From Jiangella endophytica (GTDB taxonomy: Bacteria > Actinomycetota > Actinomycetes > Jiangellales > Jiangellaceae): 64,000 nt of DNA. The notes beneath the pieces were generated by a model, which saw only the letters and a list, made by a program, of their open reading frames with translations, was not told where the DNA came from and ran no database searches. The position numbers and the translations under genes were made by a program. The stretch is taken from NCBI RefSeq assembly GCF_003427025.1, contig NZ_QVAI01000002.1, positions 496,001-560,000 on the forward strand, read 5' to 3'. Shown piece by piece: positions 26,046 to 35,287 of this stretch. Numbering within the stretch: position 1 is the stretch's first letter; every line of letters starts with the position of its first letter.

Positions 26046-27104
26046 ATGAGCGGCCTCTCCCGCGTGGTGCCGCTGACGCTCGTGGCCGCGGTGCTCGCCG
26101 TGGCCGGGCAGCTCGCCCCGGCGATCGCCGCCGACGCCCCGGTCACCTGGTCGGTGCGGCCGGCGGACGAGACCGGCCCGGACGGCCGGCGGATCATCGA
26201 CGTCGTGCTCGAGCCGGGCCGGCGGGCCGTCGAGCACGTCGCGGTGACCAATCACTCGGCGGTCGCGGTGACGTTCTCGATCAGCGCCAACGACGGTTAC
26301 CTCACCGAGCGCGGCAGTTTCGACATGCTGCCGTCCGGCACACCGCCGACGGACGGTGGCGCGTGGCTCGCGGTCCCGGAGCAGGCCACGGTCGGCGCCG
26401 GTGAGTCGGTCGTCCTGCCGGTGGAGGTCGCCGTGCCGGAGACCGCCGAGCCAGGCGACCACCCGGCCGGCATCGCGGCGTCGATCCTGTCCGCCGGGTC
26501 CGAGGTGGCGGTCGAGAGCCGGGTCGGCGTGCGGGTGAACCTCACCGTCGCGGGCGAGGCCGTGGCCGCGCTGGACGCGCACATCACCGACGTCTCGTAC
26601 GAGCCGTCGTGGAACCCGTTCGCGCCGGGAGACCTGGTCGTGCACTACGAGGCGGTCAACACCGGCACGGTCGGCCTCACCGCGGCCGGCAGTGCCGCCG
26701 CGGGCACCGTCCTGGGTGACACCCCGGCGACGGACGGCGGCGAGCCGCGCGAGCTGCTGCCCGGCGGGCGCATCGAGCAGACGGTGCGGGTGCCCGGTGT
26801 CTGGCCGCTCGGGCCGGTGCGGGCGGACCTCACCGTCGAGCCGCGGGTGCGTGACGGGTCGTCGGTGCTCGTGCCACCCGCGGTGGTGGCCCTGAGCGCC
26901 ACCGCGTGGGCGCTGCCGCTGGCTCAGCTGCTCCTGGTGCTGCTCGTCGTCCTGCTCGTGCTCGTCCTGCGGCGGCTGTCGCGGCAGCGACGGGACCGGC
27001 TGCGGCGGCTGCTGGACCAGGCCCGGGCCGAAGGCGCCGCCGAGGCCCGGACGCAGGACCGGCAGTCCGTGACCGACGTCCACCGACACCCCGTGAAGAG
27101 GTGA
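26046..27104 (+). CDS. DUF916-type (WxL-interacting) membrane-anchored surface protein
   Basis: A 352-residue protein with a signal peptide (RVVPLTLVAAVLAVAGQLAPAIAA). The extracellular region begins VTWSVRPADETGPDGRRIIDVVLEPGRRAVEHVAVTNHS and includes DGGAWLAVPEQATVGAGESVVLPVEVAVPETAEPGDHPAGIAASI, the pattern of the DUF916 peptidoglycan-binding domain. A single transmembrane helix near residues 285-315 (ALPLAQLLLVLLVVLLVLVL) is followed by a basic cytosolic tail. It is coupled to the WxL-like gene and followed by the giant secreted enzyme, so it may help to display enzymes at the surface. Confidence 0.7.
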   Translation: MSGLSRVVPLTLVAAVLAVAGQLAPAIAADAPVTWSVRPADETGPDGRRIIDVVLEPGRRAVEHVAVTNHSAVAVTFSISANDGYLTERGSFDMLPSGTPPTDGGAWLAVPEQATVGAGESVVLPVEVAVPETAEPGDHPAGIAASILSAGSEVAVESRVGVRVNLTVAGEAVAALDAHITDVSYEPSWNPFAPGDLVVHYEAVNTGTVGLTAAGSAAAGTVLGDTPATDGGEPRELLPGGRIEQTVRVPGVWPLGPVRADLTVEPRVRDGSSVLVPPAVVALSATAWALPLAQLLLVLLVVLLVLVLRRLSRQRRDRLRRLLDQARAEGAAEARTQDRQSVTDVHRHPVKR

Positions 27105-27155
27105 TCCGCTGACCCTTGCCGACCGCCGCGCTGCGGCTCGAAACGTGACCGGGAC

Positions 27156-27173
27156 GCGTTGTTAGCGTTCACA
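27156..27173. promoter_or_regulatory. arabinose-regulon operator, site 2
   Basis: GCGTTGTTAGCGTTCACA is identical over 18 bp to site 1 in inverted orientation. Core TGTTAGCGTTCACA at 27160-27173, 33 bp before the start of the giant enzyme. Confidence 0.65.
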
Positions 27174-27205
27174 TTTCCTGGTTCCCCGATGGAGAGGACA
27201 CGGTG

Positions 27206-30200
27206 ATGTCGGGACGAACATTCAGACGAGCCATCGCGACCGCGACCAGCGGCGTGATGGCCTGCGGCGGCCTGGTGCTGTTACCGGGCGCCGCCTACGC
27301 GGATACGCACGTACTGCCGGGCAACGAGAGCGATGTCGGCCTCTACACGGACGGCCTGACCGACACGATGGACATCGGCGACCCCACGTTCCTCAATGCC
27401 GACCAGGTGGAGGCCGCGCTCGAGCCCGGCGTGCCGTACACCGCGGGCAACATGCACCAGTCGATCTTCGAGAAGGACCTCGCGGCCGGCGGGACCGACT
27501 ACTACCTCGACCGGATCCTCGGCGTCCGCGGGACCAGCGGCAACAACGTCCTGCAGACCCGAGGCCGCACGTTGTACATGCGCGGCAACAGCAACTTCGG
27601 CGTCATGGGGTTCGCCGGCAGCGCGTACGCCGGCGGTCCGAACAACCTGGGCAACTTCTACACCGTCACGGTGCCCGGCCAGACCGTCGCCGAGGTGGGC
27701 GCCGAGCGGTTCAACGCGCCCAGCCACGCACGCGGCCAGTACACCGTCGGCACGACCGGGGTCGTCGCCGAGCAGACCAGACTGATCACCTACGACAACG
27801 TCGCGGTCACCGCCCTCAGATTCCGCAACCCGGGCGCCGCTCCCGTCACGTTCACCGTCCGCGCCGCCGCACCGCTCGCGACCACGTCGACCGACGCTCC
27901 CGACGAGCTGACCGGCACCCGGACGCTGACCAGCGGCGCCAACAACGGCCTGATCGACACCCCGTGGTCGCGGGTGACCGTCGGGCTCAAGGCCGCTGGT
28001 TTCACGCGAAACGGCACCAACCTCGATCGCGAGGTGACCGTTCCCGCGGGCGGGTCGGTCGACCTGTCCGTGGTCGGCGTGCTCTACTCCGCCAGCCTTA
28101 CTGACTCGCTGACCAGCTTCCGCGAGTACGCGGAGCAGGCGCCGACCGAGGCCACCCGCAGCGCGATCACCGAGTTCAACCGGCGCTGGGCGGCCGACAT
28201 CCCCTACATCGACGTGCCGAACGCGGCCGTCGAGAAGGCGATCGTCTACCGCTGGTGGGGCGAGCGCTACAACAGCCTCGACGCGAACGAGCCGGGCTAC
28301 GTCTATCAGTACCCGACCACGATCGAGGGCGTGAACCTGTACCAGAACGCCGTCGCGCTCACGCAGCCGATGCACCTGCAGGACACGAAGTGGATCCGCA
28401 ACCCGTACCTCGCCTACGGGCAGATCATGAACATCGGCGAGCTGTCCGGCTCGTCGGCGTTCCTCGACAGCCCCGGCCACACCAGCTGGAACAACCACTA
28501 CTCGCAGTACCTCGGCACCGCGGGCCTGGAGGCGTACAACGTCCACGGCGGCGGTGCGGCCGTCGCGGAGCGGTTCGCCCGTTACTTCGAGGGTGACGGC
28601 GTCGGCCAACTGGAGCACTACGACGGCAACGGTGACGGGCTGATCGCCTACGACACCAACTACATGCCGGGCAACGACGCCGACGCGATCAGCTTCGGCT
28701 ACCCGAAGACGAACGCCGGGGCGCCGGGCGCGCGGACGATCGAGCGGCCGGAGTCGGCGTACGTGTGGGGCGCGTTCGACGCGGCGCGGCAGCTGTACGA
28801 GCTGGCCGGCGTCGACCCGGCGAAGGTCGCGGAGGTCGGCGAGCAGGCCGACGAGATCCGTGCCGCGATCCTCGGCCGGCTGTGGAGCGAGGAGACGCGG
28901 ATGTTCCTCGCCGGCACCTCGCACGGCGCGCGCTCGGGCGGCACGCAGAACCCGTTGACCGAGGCCGAGCGGGACCTCATCCCGGCGAAGGAGTCGAACC
29001 TCTACGACGTGTACGCGGAGAACCTCATCCCGTTCGAGGACCACGAGACCTACGTCGACGGCTTCCGGTTCCTGCGCTACGGCGACAACTTCCCGATCTT
29101 CCCGTTCTACACGGCCAACCAGTACGACCGGTCGAAGTTCGCGATCGGCGGCTCGAACAACTTCTCCAACATCAACTTCACCGTGCAGTACCGCGCCGTC
29201 CGCTCGGCGCTGCGGCACTACGACCCGGAGCAGAAGTACGTCACGCCGGAGTACGCCGCGCGGCTGCTGGACTGGATGGCGTGGAGCATCTACCCCGGCG
29301 GCGACGTGAGGGTCGCCAACCAGGCCGAGTACTACTCGAACTGGAACCCGGCCACGCGCACGTACAACCGCAACAACCCGAACCACGTGATGCTCGGCAA
29401 CATGAACTACATCTACGTCGAGGACATGGGCGGCATCCAGCCGCGCTCCGACGACGTGATCGAGCTGTGGCCGGTCGACCTCGGCTACGACCACTTCATG
29501 GTCGACAACCTGCGTTACCACGGCAAGGACGTCACGATCGTGTGGGACGAGGACGGTTCGTCCTACGGTCTCGGCGCGGGCTACAGCCTGTTCGTCGACG
29601 GCGAGCGGAAGGCCACCGCCGACGCTCTCGGCCGGTTCGTCTACGACCCGAACACCAACGAGGTCGTGGAGGCCGACGAAGGCCTGGACGTCACGGTCGT
29701 CGCCGAGGAGGGCAGCGCGCTGCCCTCCGCCGTCGACACCGTGATCGACGACGAGCGGGTCGCGTCGTACCTGCGCACCGCCGGCATCGACCTCGACGAG
29801 GACGCGCCGAACCTGGCCGTCGGCGCCGAGCTGTCGTCGTCGTTCACCCAGCAGGGCGCCCGGCCGACGCCGTGGCGGCAGTTCCACACGCCCGGCTGGA
29901 GCACCGGTTCGATGAACTACACGCCGGGCGCGATCACCACGACGGAGCGCCCGGTCGCGCTGGCCGCGGTCACCGACGGCAGCACCGTCAACGAGCCGTA
30001 CTGGGGCAACTACGGCACCACCGAGCCCGGCGGCTACGTCGAGCTGGACCTGGGCGAGCCGGTGCGGTTCGACAACGTCAAGGTGTGGTTCGTCAGCGAC
30101 CGCCAGGCCGGCGGCTACCGCGAGCCGCAGCGTTACACGATCCAAGTGCCCGACGGCGACGGCGGCTGGGTCACCGTCCCGGACACGTTCAAGTCGCCGA

Positions 30201-31921
30201 AGATCCCCGGCGCCAAGTTCAACGAGGCGCTGTTCGACACCGTCACGACCGACCGCGTGCGAGTGGCGTTCACCAACACGCCGTCGTTCGCCACGGCCAT
30301 CTCGGAGATCCAGGTCTTCGACTCCGGTCGCGAGGTGCCCGACGTCGTCAACGACCCGCCGTCGGTGACCGTCACCGTCGACCGGTCCCGTGACGGCAAC
30401 CTGTCCACGACGCTGGCCGGCGCGATCACCGACGACGGCATCCCGGACACCGGCGAGCTCACCTACGGCTGGTCGGCGGTGTCGAAGCCGGACGGCGCGG
30501 GCGTCATCTTCGCGGCGCCGAATGCCCTGACCACACAGGTCACCGGCACTGTCGCAGGAACCTACGTCTTCCGGCTGACGGCGTCGGACGGTGAGCTGAC
30601 CACGCAGCGCGACGTCGAGGTGGCGCTCACCGAGAAGGCCTCGTCGGCCGAGTTCGGCGCGCTGGCGGCCATCACCACCAGCGGCAGCGCGTCGTGGGAG
30701 AACCCGCTGCGCGTCAACGAGCCCACCACGCCGGCCAGCTCCAATCCCGGCGCCGGCAACGGCTGGGGCACCTGGGGCCAGCCGAACAACGGCACGTCCC
30801 CGTCGACCGCGGCCTGGCTGCGGTACTCGTGGGACTCGCCGGTGCTGATCGGGTCGACCGACATCTACTGGTACGACGACAACGGGGGCACCCGCATGCC
30901 GCGGGCCGACACCTACGTCGTCGAGCAGTCGGCGGACGGCCAGACGTGGACACCCGTCACGCTCACCGGCGGCTCCACGTACGCCGGCGCGCTCACCCGC
31001 AACGCGTACAACCGCCTCGACTTCGAGCCGGTGACCACCAGCCACCTGCGCATCCGCATCACCGGCGTGCAGGGCACCGGCGCCGGGACGGGCGTGCTGC
31101 GGTGGCGGGTCAACGGCGACACCGTGAGCCAGGTGGCCAGCCCGGTCATCATGCGCACGGTGGTCGGCGAGGTGCCGGAGCTGCCGGCCCGGCTGGACGT
31201 CGAGTACGCCAGCGGGCCACGCGGCACGCTGCCGTTCACCTGGCAGCCGATCACGGCGGACATGGTCGACGAGACCAACGTCGAGCCGTTCGTCGTCTAC
31301 GGCACGAACACGACGTACGGCCTGATCGCCGAGGCACGGATCTACGTGCGGCCGGAGAACTCGCAGGGCGGCATCTCGATCCAGGGCGCCCAGCACTTCG
31401 AGCAGTCCGTCGCCGTGGGCGAACTGCCGCACCTGCCGACTCGCGTCGAGGTGTCGTACAACGACGGCTCGCGCGACAACCAGGCGATCGGCGTCGACTG
31501 GGACTTCGACGAGTCCGTCGTGGACACCCCCGGCGTCTACGTGATCCAGGGCGACCTGATCCTGCCCGACTACGTGAGCGAGGCGGGCACCACGTCCACG
31601 ACGCTCACGCTGACGGTCGGCGACGGTGTGGCCCCGGTGGACGTGTCGGTGACGACCGAGGTGCGCTGCCTCGGACGGCGGGCGTTCATCGCCGTGCGGG
31701 CGACGAACGACGACACCGTCCCGCTCGACATCACCCTCGCGACGGCGTACGGGTCGCGGTCGCTGTCCGGCATCCAGCCGGGCGCCGCCGCGTACCAGAT
31801 GTTCGCCACCCGGGTGGGCGACCTGCCCGCCGGCGAGGTGACGGTCACCGCCGCCACCGCCGACGACAGCCGGCGGTCGCAGACCGTGGACGACTACCCG
31901 GCACTCGCCTGCGGGTCGTAG
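27206..31921 (+). CDS. giant secreted multidomain glycosidase-like protein
   Basis: A 1571-residue exported protein. A signal peptide (MSGRTFRRAIATATSGVMACGGLVLLPGAAYA) leads to an N-terminal beta domain. Residues about 330-810 then look like an (alpha/alpha)6 toroid with many aromatic residues (VEKAIVYRWWGERYNSLDAN, MHLQDTKWIRNPYLAYGQ, NHVMLGNMNYIYVEDMGG). Two discoidin-like carbohydrate-binding domains follow (about 870-1040 and 1145-1310), with a PKD-like stretch between, two Ig-like/Big_4-like units (VGEVPELPARLDVEYASGP and VGELPHLPTRVEVSYNDGS), and a Cys-bracketed C-terminal module shared with the GH43 protein. The glycoside hydrolase family was not identified. GGAGAGG precedes the ATG at 27206 by 8 nt; GTG 27203 is an alternative. 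Confidence 0.8.
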   Translation: MSGRTFRRAIATATSGVMACGGLVLLPGAAYADTHVLPGNESDVGLYTDGLTDTMDIGDPTFLNADQVEAALEPGVPYTAGNMHQSIFEKDLAAGGTDYYLDRILGVRGTSGNNVLQTRGRTLYMRGNSNFGVMGFAGSAYAGGPNNLGNFYTVTVPGQTVAEVGAERFNAPSHARGQYTVGTTGVVAEQTRLITYDNVAVTALRFRNPGAAPVTFTVRAAAPLATTSTDAPDELTGTRTLTSGANNGLIDTPWSRVTVGLKAAGFTRNGTNLDREVTVPAGGSVDLSVVGVLYSASLTDSLTSFREYAEQAPTEATRSAITEFNRRWAADIPYIDVPNAAVEKAIVYRWWGERYNSLDANEPGYVYQYPTTIEGVNLYQNAVALTQPMHLQDTKWIRNPYLAYGQIMNIGELSGSSAFLDSPGHTSWNNHYSQYLGTAGLEAYNVHGGGAAVAERFARYFEGDGVGQLEHYDGNGDGLIAYDTNYMPGNDADAISFGYPKTNAGAPGARTIERPESAYVWGAFDAARQLYELAGVDPAKVAEVGEQADEIRAAILGRLWSEETRMFLAGTSHGARSGGTQNPLTEAERDLIPAKESNLYDVYAENLIPFEDHETYVDGFRFLRYGDNFPIFPFYTANQYDRSKFAIGGSNNFSNINFTVQYRAVRSALRHYDPEQKYVTPEYAARLLDWMAWSIYPGGDVRVANQAEYYSNWNPATRTYNRNNPNHVMLGNMNYIYVEDMGGIQPRSDDVIELWPVDLGYDHFMVDNLRYHGKDVTIVWDEDGSSYGLGAGYSLFVDGERKATADALGRFVYDPNTNEVVEADEGLDVTVVAEEGSALPSAVDTVIDDERVASYLRTAGIDLDEDAPNLAVGAELSSSFTQQGARPTPWRQFHTPGWSTGSMNYTPGAITTTERPVALAAVTDGSTVNEPYWGNYGTTEPGGYVELDLGEPVRFDNVKVWFVSDRQAGGYREPQRYTIQVPDGDGGWVTVPDTFKSPKIPGAKFNEALFDTVTTDRVRVAFTNTPSFATAISEIQVFDSGREVPDVVNDPPSVTVTVDRSRDGNLSTTLAGAITDDGIPDTGELTYGWSAVSKPDGAGVIFAAPNALTTQVTGTVAGTYVFRLTASDGELTTQRDVEVALTEKASSAEFGALAAITTSGSASWENPLRVNEPTTPASSNPGAGNGWGTWGQPNNGTSPSTAAWLRYSWDSPVLIGSTDIYWYDDNGGTRMPRADTYVVEQSADGQTWTPVTLTGGSTYAGALTRNAYNRLDFEPVTTSHLRIRITGVQGTGAGTGVLRWRVNGDTVSQVASPVIMRTVVGEVPELPARLDVEYASGPRGTLPFTWQPITADMVDETNVEPFVVYGTNTTYGLIAEARIYVRPENSQGGISIQGAQHFEQSVAVGELPHLPTRVEVSYNDGSRDNQAIGVDWDFDESVVDTPGVYVIQGDLILPDYVSEAGTTSTTLTLTVGDGVAPVDVSVTTEVRCLGRRAFIAVRATNDDTVPLDITLATAYGSRSLSGIQPGAAAYQMFATRVGDLPAGEVTVTAATADDSRRSQTVDDYPALACGS

Positions 31922-31942
31922 CCGCACGCGGGCACGGCTGAG

Positions 31943-32034
31943 GAGGGGTGGTGGGTGCGGAGCCGGCGTCAAGAGCGCCCGCGGCATGCTTCACCGCCGC
32001 GTAGCGGAGCCGGCGCAGTACCCACCACCCCCTC
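31943..32034. terminator. long-range inverted repeat between the two secreted enzymes
   Basis: GAGGGGTGGTGGGT (31943-31956) pairs with ACCCACCACCCCCTC (32020-32034) apart from one bulged C. The loop holds a direct repeat, GCGGAGCCGGCG, at 31957-31968 and 32004-32015. It is probably a terminator or processing site between the two plus-strand genes. Confidence 0.5.
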
Positions 32035-32076
32035 CGCTCCCCAGGGACCCGGAAAGCTCGACGTCAGGAGACTCCC

Positions 32077-35000
32077 ATGACCACGATCAGACGCGGCGGG
32101 CCGGCCGCCGTCGCCGCCGTGCTCGCCGCCGGCCTGCTCGGCCCGGTCGCCCCGGCGGCCGCCGCGGACCCCGTCACGATCACCAGCACCGAGAACCCGA
32201 TCCTCGGTGACGGCAGCTACTACTCGGCCGACCCCGCACCCCTGGTGGTGCCGGCCGGGACGCCGGGCAACGACACCGGCGCGGACCAGCTCTACATCTA
32301 CACCGGCCACGACGAGGCCGGACCCACCCGCAACGACTTCATCATGAACGAGTGGGGCGCGTTCGTGACGTCGGACGTCGACGCCGGCGAGTGGACCCAC
32401 CACCCGTCGCTCATGCGCCCGGAGCAGGTCTTCACCTGGGCGACGCCCGGCCGCGCCTATGCCGGGCAGGTCGTGCGCGGCGTCGACGGCCGCTACTACT
32501 GGTACGTCCCGGTGAACGAGGCGGCCAGCCCGGCCAGCGACAAGTTCGGCATCGGCGTCGCCGTCTCGGACACGCCGACCGGGCCGTGGACCGACCACGT
32601 CGGCGCACCGATCATCTCGCAGCGGGTGCCGGCGGCGAACACCATCCACAACATCGACCCGACGATCCTCATCGACGGCGAGGCGCCGAACCAGCGCGTC
32701 TACGTCTACTGGGGCAGCTTCGGCAACCTGCGCATGCTGGAGCTGGCGCAGGACATGAAGACGCCGATCGGCTCGGTGCGCACCGTCACCGGCCTGACCG
32801 GCTTCTTCGAGGCCGCGTGGATCTTCGAGCGGGGCGGCACCTACTACCTCGCCTATGCCGGCAACAACGCCGGGCCGACGTCGGCCTGCACGCCGGCGAA
32901 CTACCATGCGTGCATCGCCTACGGCACCGCGACGTCGCCGGCCGGGCCGTGGACGTACCGCGGCACGATCCTGCCGCCGGTGTCGTCGACGACCAGCCAC
33001 CCGGGCATCGTCGAGTTCGACGGGGAATGGTGGCTGGCCTACCACACCGCCGACGCCGTGGGCGGCAACCACTTCCGCCGCTCGGTGGCCATCGACCGGG
33101 TCGAGTGGGACGACACGCAGTCGCCGCCGCGGATCAAGCCGGTCGTGACGACGCCGCCGAAGGTCGAGGACGTCACGCCGCGGGCCAACGTCGCCCAGGA
33201 GGCCACCGTCACGGTCTCGAACACCCCGGTGCCGACGCAGTACTGGGTGAAGGCGCTCAACGACGAGATCGTCCGGCCCAACCCGCTGCCGCCGGACATG
33301 TGGGGCACGTGGACCGGCAACAACCCGCCGCAGCAGTGGGTCCAGTACACCTGGGACCGGCCGATGCGGCTGGCCGGTTCGCAGATCGAGTTCTGGAACG
33401 ACCAACCACAGGGCACCGGCGTCGGTGTCGCGGCGCCCGCGTCGTGGCGGATCCAGTACTGGGACGGCGGCGCCTGGCGCGACGTGCCGAATCCCAGCGG
33501 CTACGGCACCGCCACGAACGGCTTCCAGGACACCACGTTCGACCCGGTCACGACGACGCAGGTGCGGGCGGTCCTCGACGCCTCGACCAACGGCAGCACG
33601 TACTCGGCCGTCGCGGTCGAGGAGTGGAAGATGCTGGCGGAGCAGCCGGCGTCCGTCGCGCCGCCGCCGATCACCGTCGAGACCGGTGAGACGGAGCTGC
33701 CCGGCACCGTGCCGGTGACGTTCCGGTCGTCCGGCGAGACGCTGCAGATCCCGGCGTTCTGGGACGCGCTGGGCCCCGAGGACGTCGCGGCGCCGGGCAC
33801 CCTCACCGTCGAGGGCTCGGTGCTCGGCTACGCCGGTGGGCGCGTCACGGCCCAGGTGACCGTCATCGACCCCGGCGACACCGAGGGCGACGAGACCGCG
33901 CCGTCGGTCACCCTGACCCCGAGCGGCAGCGCCGGCAGTGCCGGGTGGTTCCGCTCCGACGTGCGGGTGCGGATCGCCGGCGCCGACGACCGCGGCGGCC
34001 GGGTCACCATCGAGTCGGCGGTCGACGGCGGCGCACCCGTGGTCGCGGAGCCGGTGCGCTACACCGACATCACGGTGACCGGCGACGGCGAGCACACCGT
34101 CGTCGCGCGCGTCACCGACCGGGCCGGCAACACGTCGCAGGACGCGCGCCTCGCGGTCCGGATCGACCGCGCCGCCCCGGTCAGCACCGGCACCGTCGAC
34201 GAGGCGGCCCGGACGGTGACGGTCACCGCGGCCGACGCGACGTCCGGCGTCGCGGAGGTCGAGTACGCCATCGGCGCGGGCGGGGAGTGGCGGCCGTACG
34301 ACGGTCCCGTCGCCGCCCCTGACACGCAGCGGCACCAGGTGTTCTTCCGGGCCACCGACGCCGCGGGCAACGTCGAGACGGCGAAGTCCGCCGTCATCGC
34401 GGCGGACATCTCCGGGCCGCTGACCGGCAACGTCGCGCCGCTCGGCACGGCGACCGCGTCGTACACGGCCGGCTGGAACGCCGTCACCGCGCTCAACGAC
34501 GGCCTCGACCCGGCCGGCCCGAGCCAGGCACAGATCTGGGGCACGTGGTCGGGCACGCGGCCGGCCGGCCAGTGGATCCAGTACACGTGGTCGCGGCCGA
34601 TCCGGCTCACCGGTGCCGAGATCAAGTTCTGGCGCGACCAGCCGAAGGGGACCGGCGACGGCGTGGCCGAGCCGGACGCATGGGTGCTGCAGTACTGGGA
34701 CGGCGCGGCCTGGCGCGACGTCGCGGACCCGTCCGGCTACGGCACGAGCTCGACGGCGTTCAACACCGTCACGTTCGCGCCGGTCACCACCGACCGGCTG
34801 CGCGCGACCATCGCCGCGAACGGCAACGGCACGACGTTCTCCGCGGTCGCGGCGACGGAGTGGCGGGTGTTCGCCGACGACCCGGGCGTGCGCCCCGCGG
34901 TTCCGGTGACGGTCGAGGCCGAGCCCCGCTGCCTGGGCCGCACGGGCTTCGTCGCCGTGCGCGTGACCAACGACCACGACGGTCCCGTCGACGTGCGCGT

Positions 35001-35187
35001 CGAGACCGCTTACGGCACCCGCACGTTCCGCGACGTCGCACCGGGACAGGCCGCCTACCAGTCGTTCGCCGCGCGCACGGCCCAGGTTCCCGCGGGCGAG
35101 GTCACGGTGCGGACCACCGGAACCGTCGACGGTGAGGAGGTGACGTCGGAGGCCGTCGCCGCGTACCAGGCCGCGACCTGCGGCTGA
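32077..35187 (+). CDS. secreted GH43 family glycosidase with discoidin-like and Ig-like domains
   Basis: A 1036-residue exported enzyme, probably an arabinofuranosidase or arabinanase. A signal peptide (residues 1-30) precedes a five-bladed GH43 propeller whose acidic triad is visible: Asp52 in YYSADPAPLVV, Asp194 in HNIDPTILID and Glu245 in TGFFEAAWIF. Two near-identical discoidin-like domains follow (about 370-515 and 785-935, both with WGTW.G..P..QW.QYTW), separated by a Big_4-like unit and two chromosome-borne Ig/OmpL47-like units (AGNTSQDARLAVRIDRAAP). The C-terminal Cys-bracketed module matches the preceding giant protein. Confidence 0.88.
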   Translation: MTTIRRGGPAAVAAVLAAGLLGPVAPAAAADPVTITSTENPILGDGSYYSADPAPLVVPAGTPGNDTGADQLYIYTGHDEAGPTRNDFIMNEWGAFVTSDVDAGEWTHHPSLMRPEQVFTWATPGRAYAGQVVRGVDGRYYWYVPVNEAASPASDKFGIGVAVSDTPTGPWTDHVGAPIISQRVPAANTIHNIDPTILIDGEAPNQRVYVYWGSFGNLRMLELAQDMKTPIGSVRTVTGLTGFFEAAWIFERGGTYYLAYAGNNAGPTSACTPANYHACIAYGTATSPAGPWTYRGTILPPVSSTTSHPGIVEFDGEWWLAYHTADAVGGNHFRRSVAIDRVEWDDTQSPPRIKPVVTTPPKVEDVTPRANVAQEATVTVSNTPVPTQYWVKALNDEIVRPNPLPPDMWGTWTGNNPPQQWVQYTWDRPMRLAGSQIEFWNDQPQGTGVGVAAPASWRIQYWDGGAWRDVPNPSGYGTATNGFQDTTFDPVTTTQVRAVLDASTNGSTYSAVAVEEWKMLAEQPASVAPPPITVETGETELPGTVPVTFRSSGETLQIPAFWDALGPEDVAAPGTLTVEGSVLGYAGGRVTAQVTVIDPGDTEGDETAPSVTLTPSGSAGSAGWFRSDVRVRIAGADDRGGRVTIESAVDGGAPVVAEPVRYTDITVTGDGEHTVVARVTDRAGNTSQDARLAVRIDRAAPVSTGTVDEAARTVTVTAADATSGVAEVEYAIGAGGEWRPYDGPVAAPDTQRHQVFFRATDAAGNVETAKSAVIAADISGPLTGNVAPLGTATASYTAGWNAVTALNDGLDPAGPSQAQIWGTWSGTRPAGQWIQYTWSRPIRLTGAEIKFWRDQPKGTGDGVAEPDAWVLQYWDGAAWRDVADPSGYGTSSTAFNTVTFAPVTTDRLRATIAANGNGTTFSAVAATEWRVFADDPGVRPAVPVTVEAEPRCLGRTGFVAVRVTNDHDGPVDVRVETAYGTRTFRDVAPGQAAYQSFAARTAQVPAGEVTVRTTGTVDGEEVTSEAVAAYQAATCG

Positions 35188-35198
35188 CATCCCACCAA

Positions 35199-35287
35199 CC
35201 CCACCCAGTTGATCTTGGAGTTCTGCGGGTATCTATCGGACATTTCGCCCCGCAAGGGCGAACAACTCCAAGATCAACTGGGTGGGG
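35199..35287. repeat. perfect 24-bp inverted repeat with inner hairpin, overlapping the P450 stop
   Basis: Arms 35199-35222 and 35264-35287 are perfect reverse complements. The 41-nt interior holds CGCCC-CGCAA-GGGCG (35246-35260). The right arm runs through the last four codons of the P450 gene. It lies between two convergent genes, so it can act as a bidirectional terminator; its size suggests a MITE-like or REP-like origin. Confidence 0.75.

Noticed and set aside
27281-31987. Very long open frame antisense to the giant secreted protein
   Set aside because: It is the wobble-position shadow of the plus-strand gene in very high G+C DNA: Arg/Gly/Val/His-rich, without domains, start signals or codon bias.
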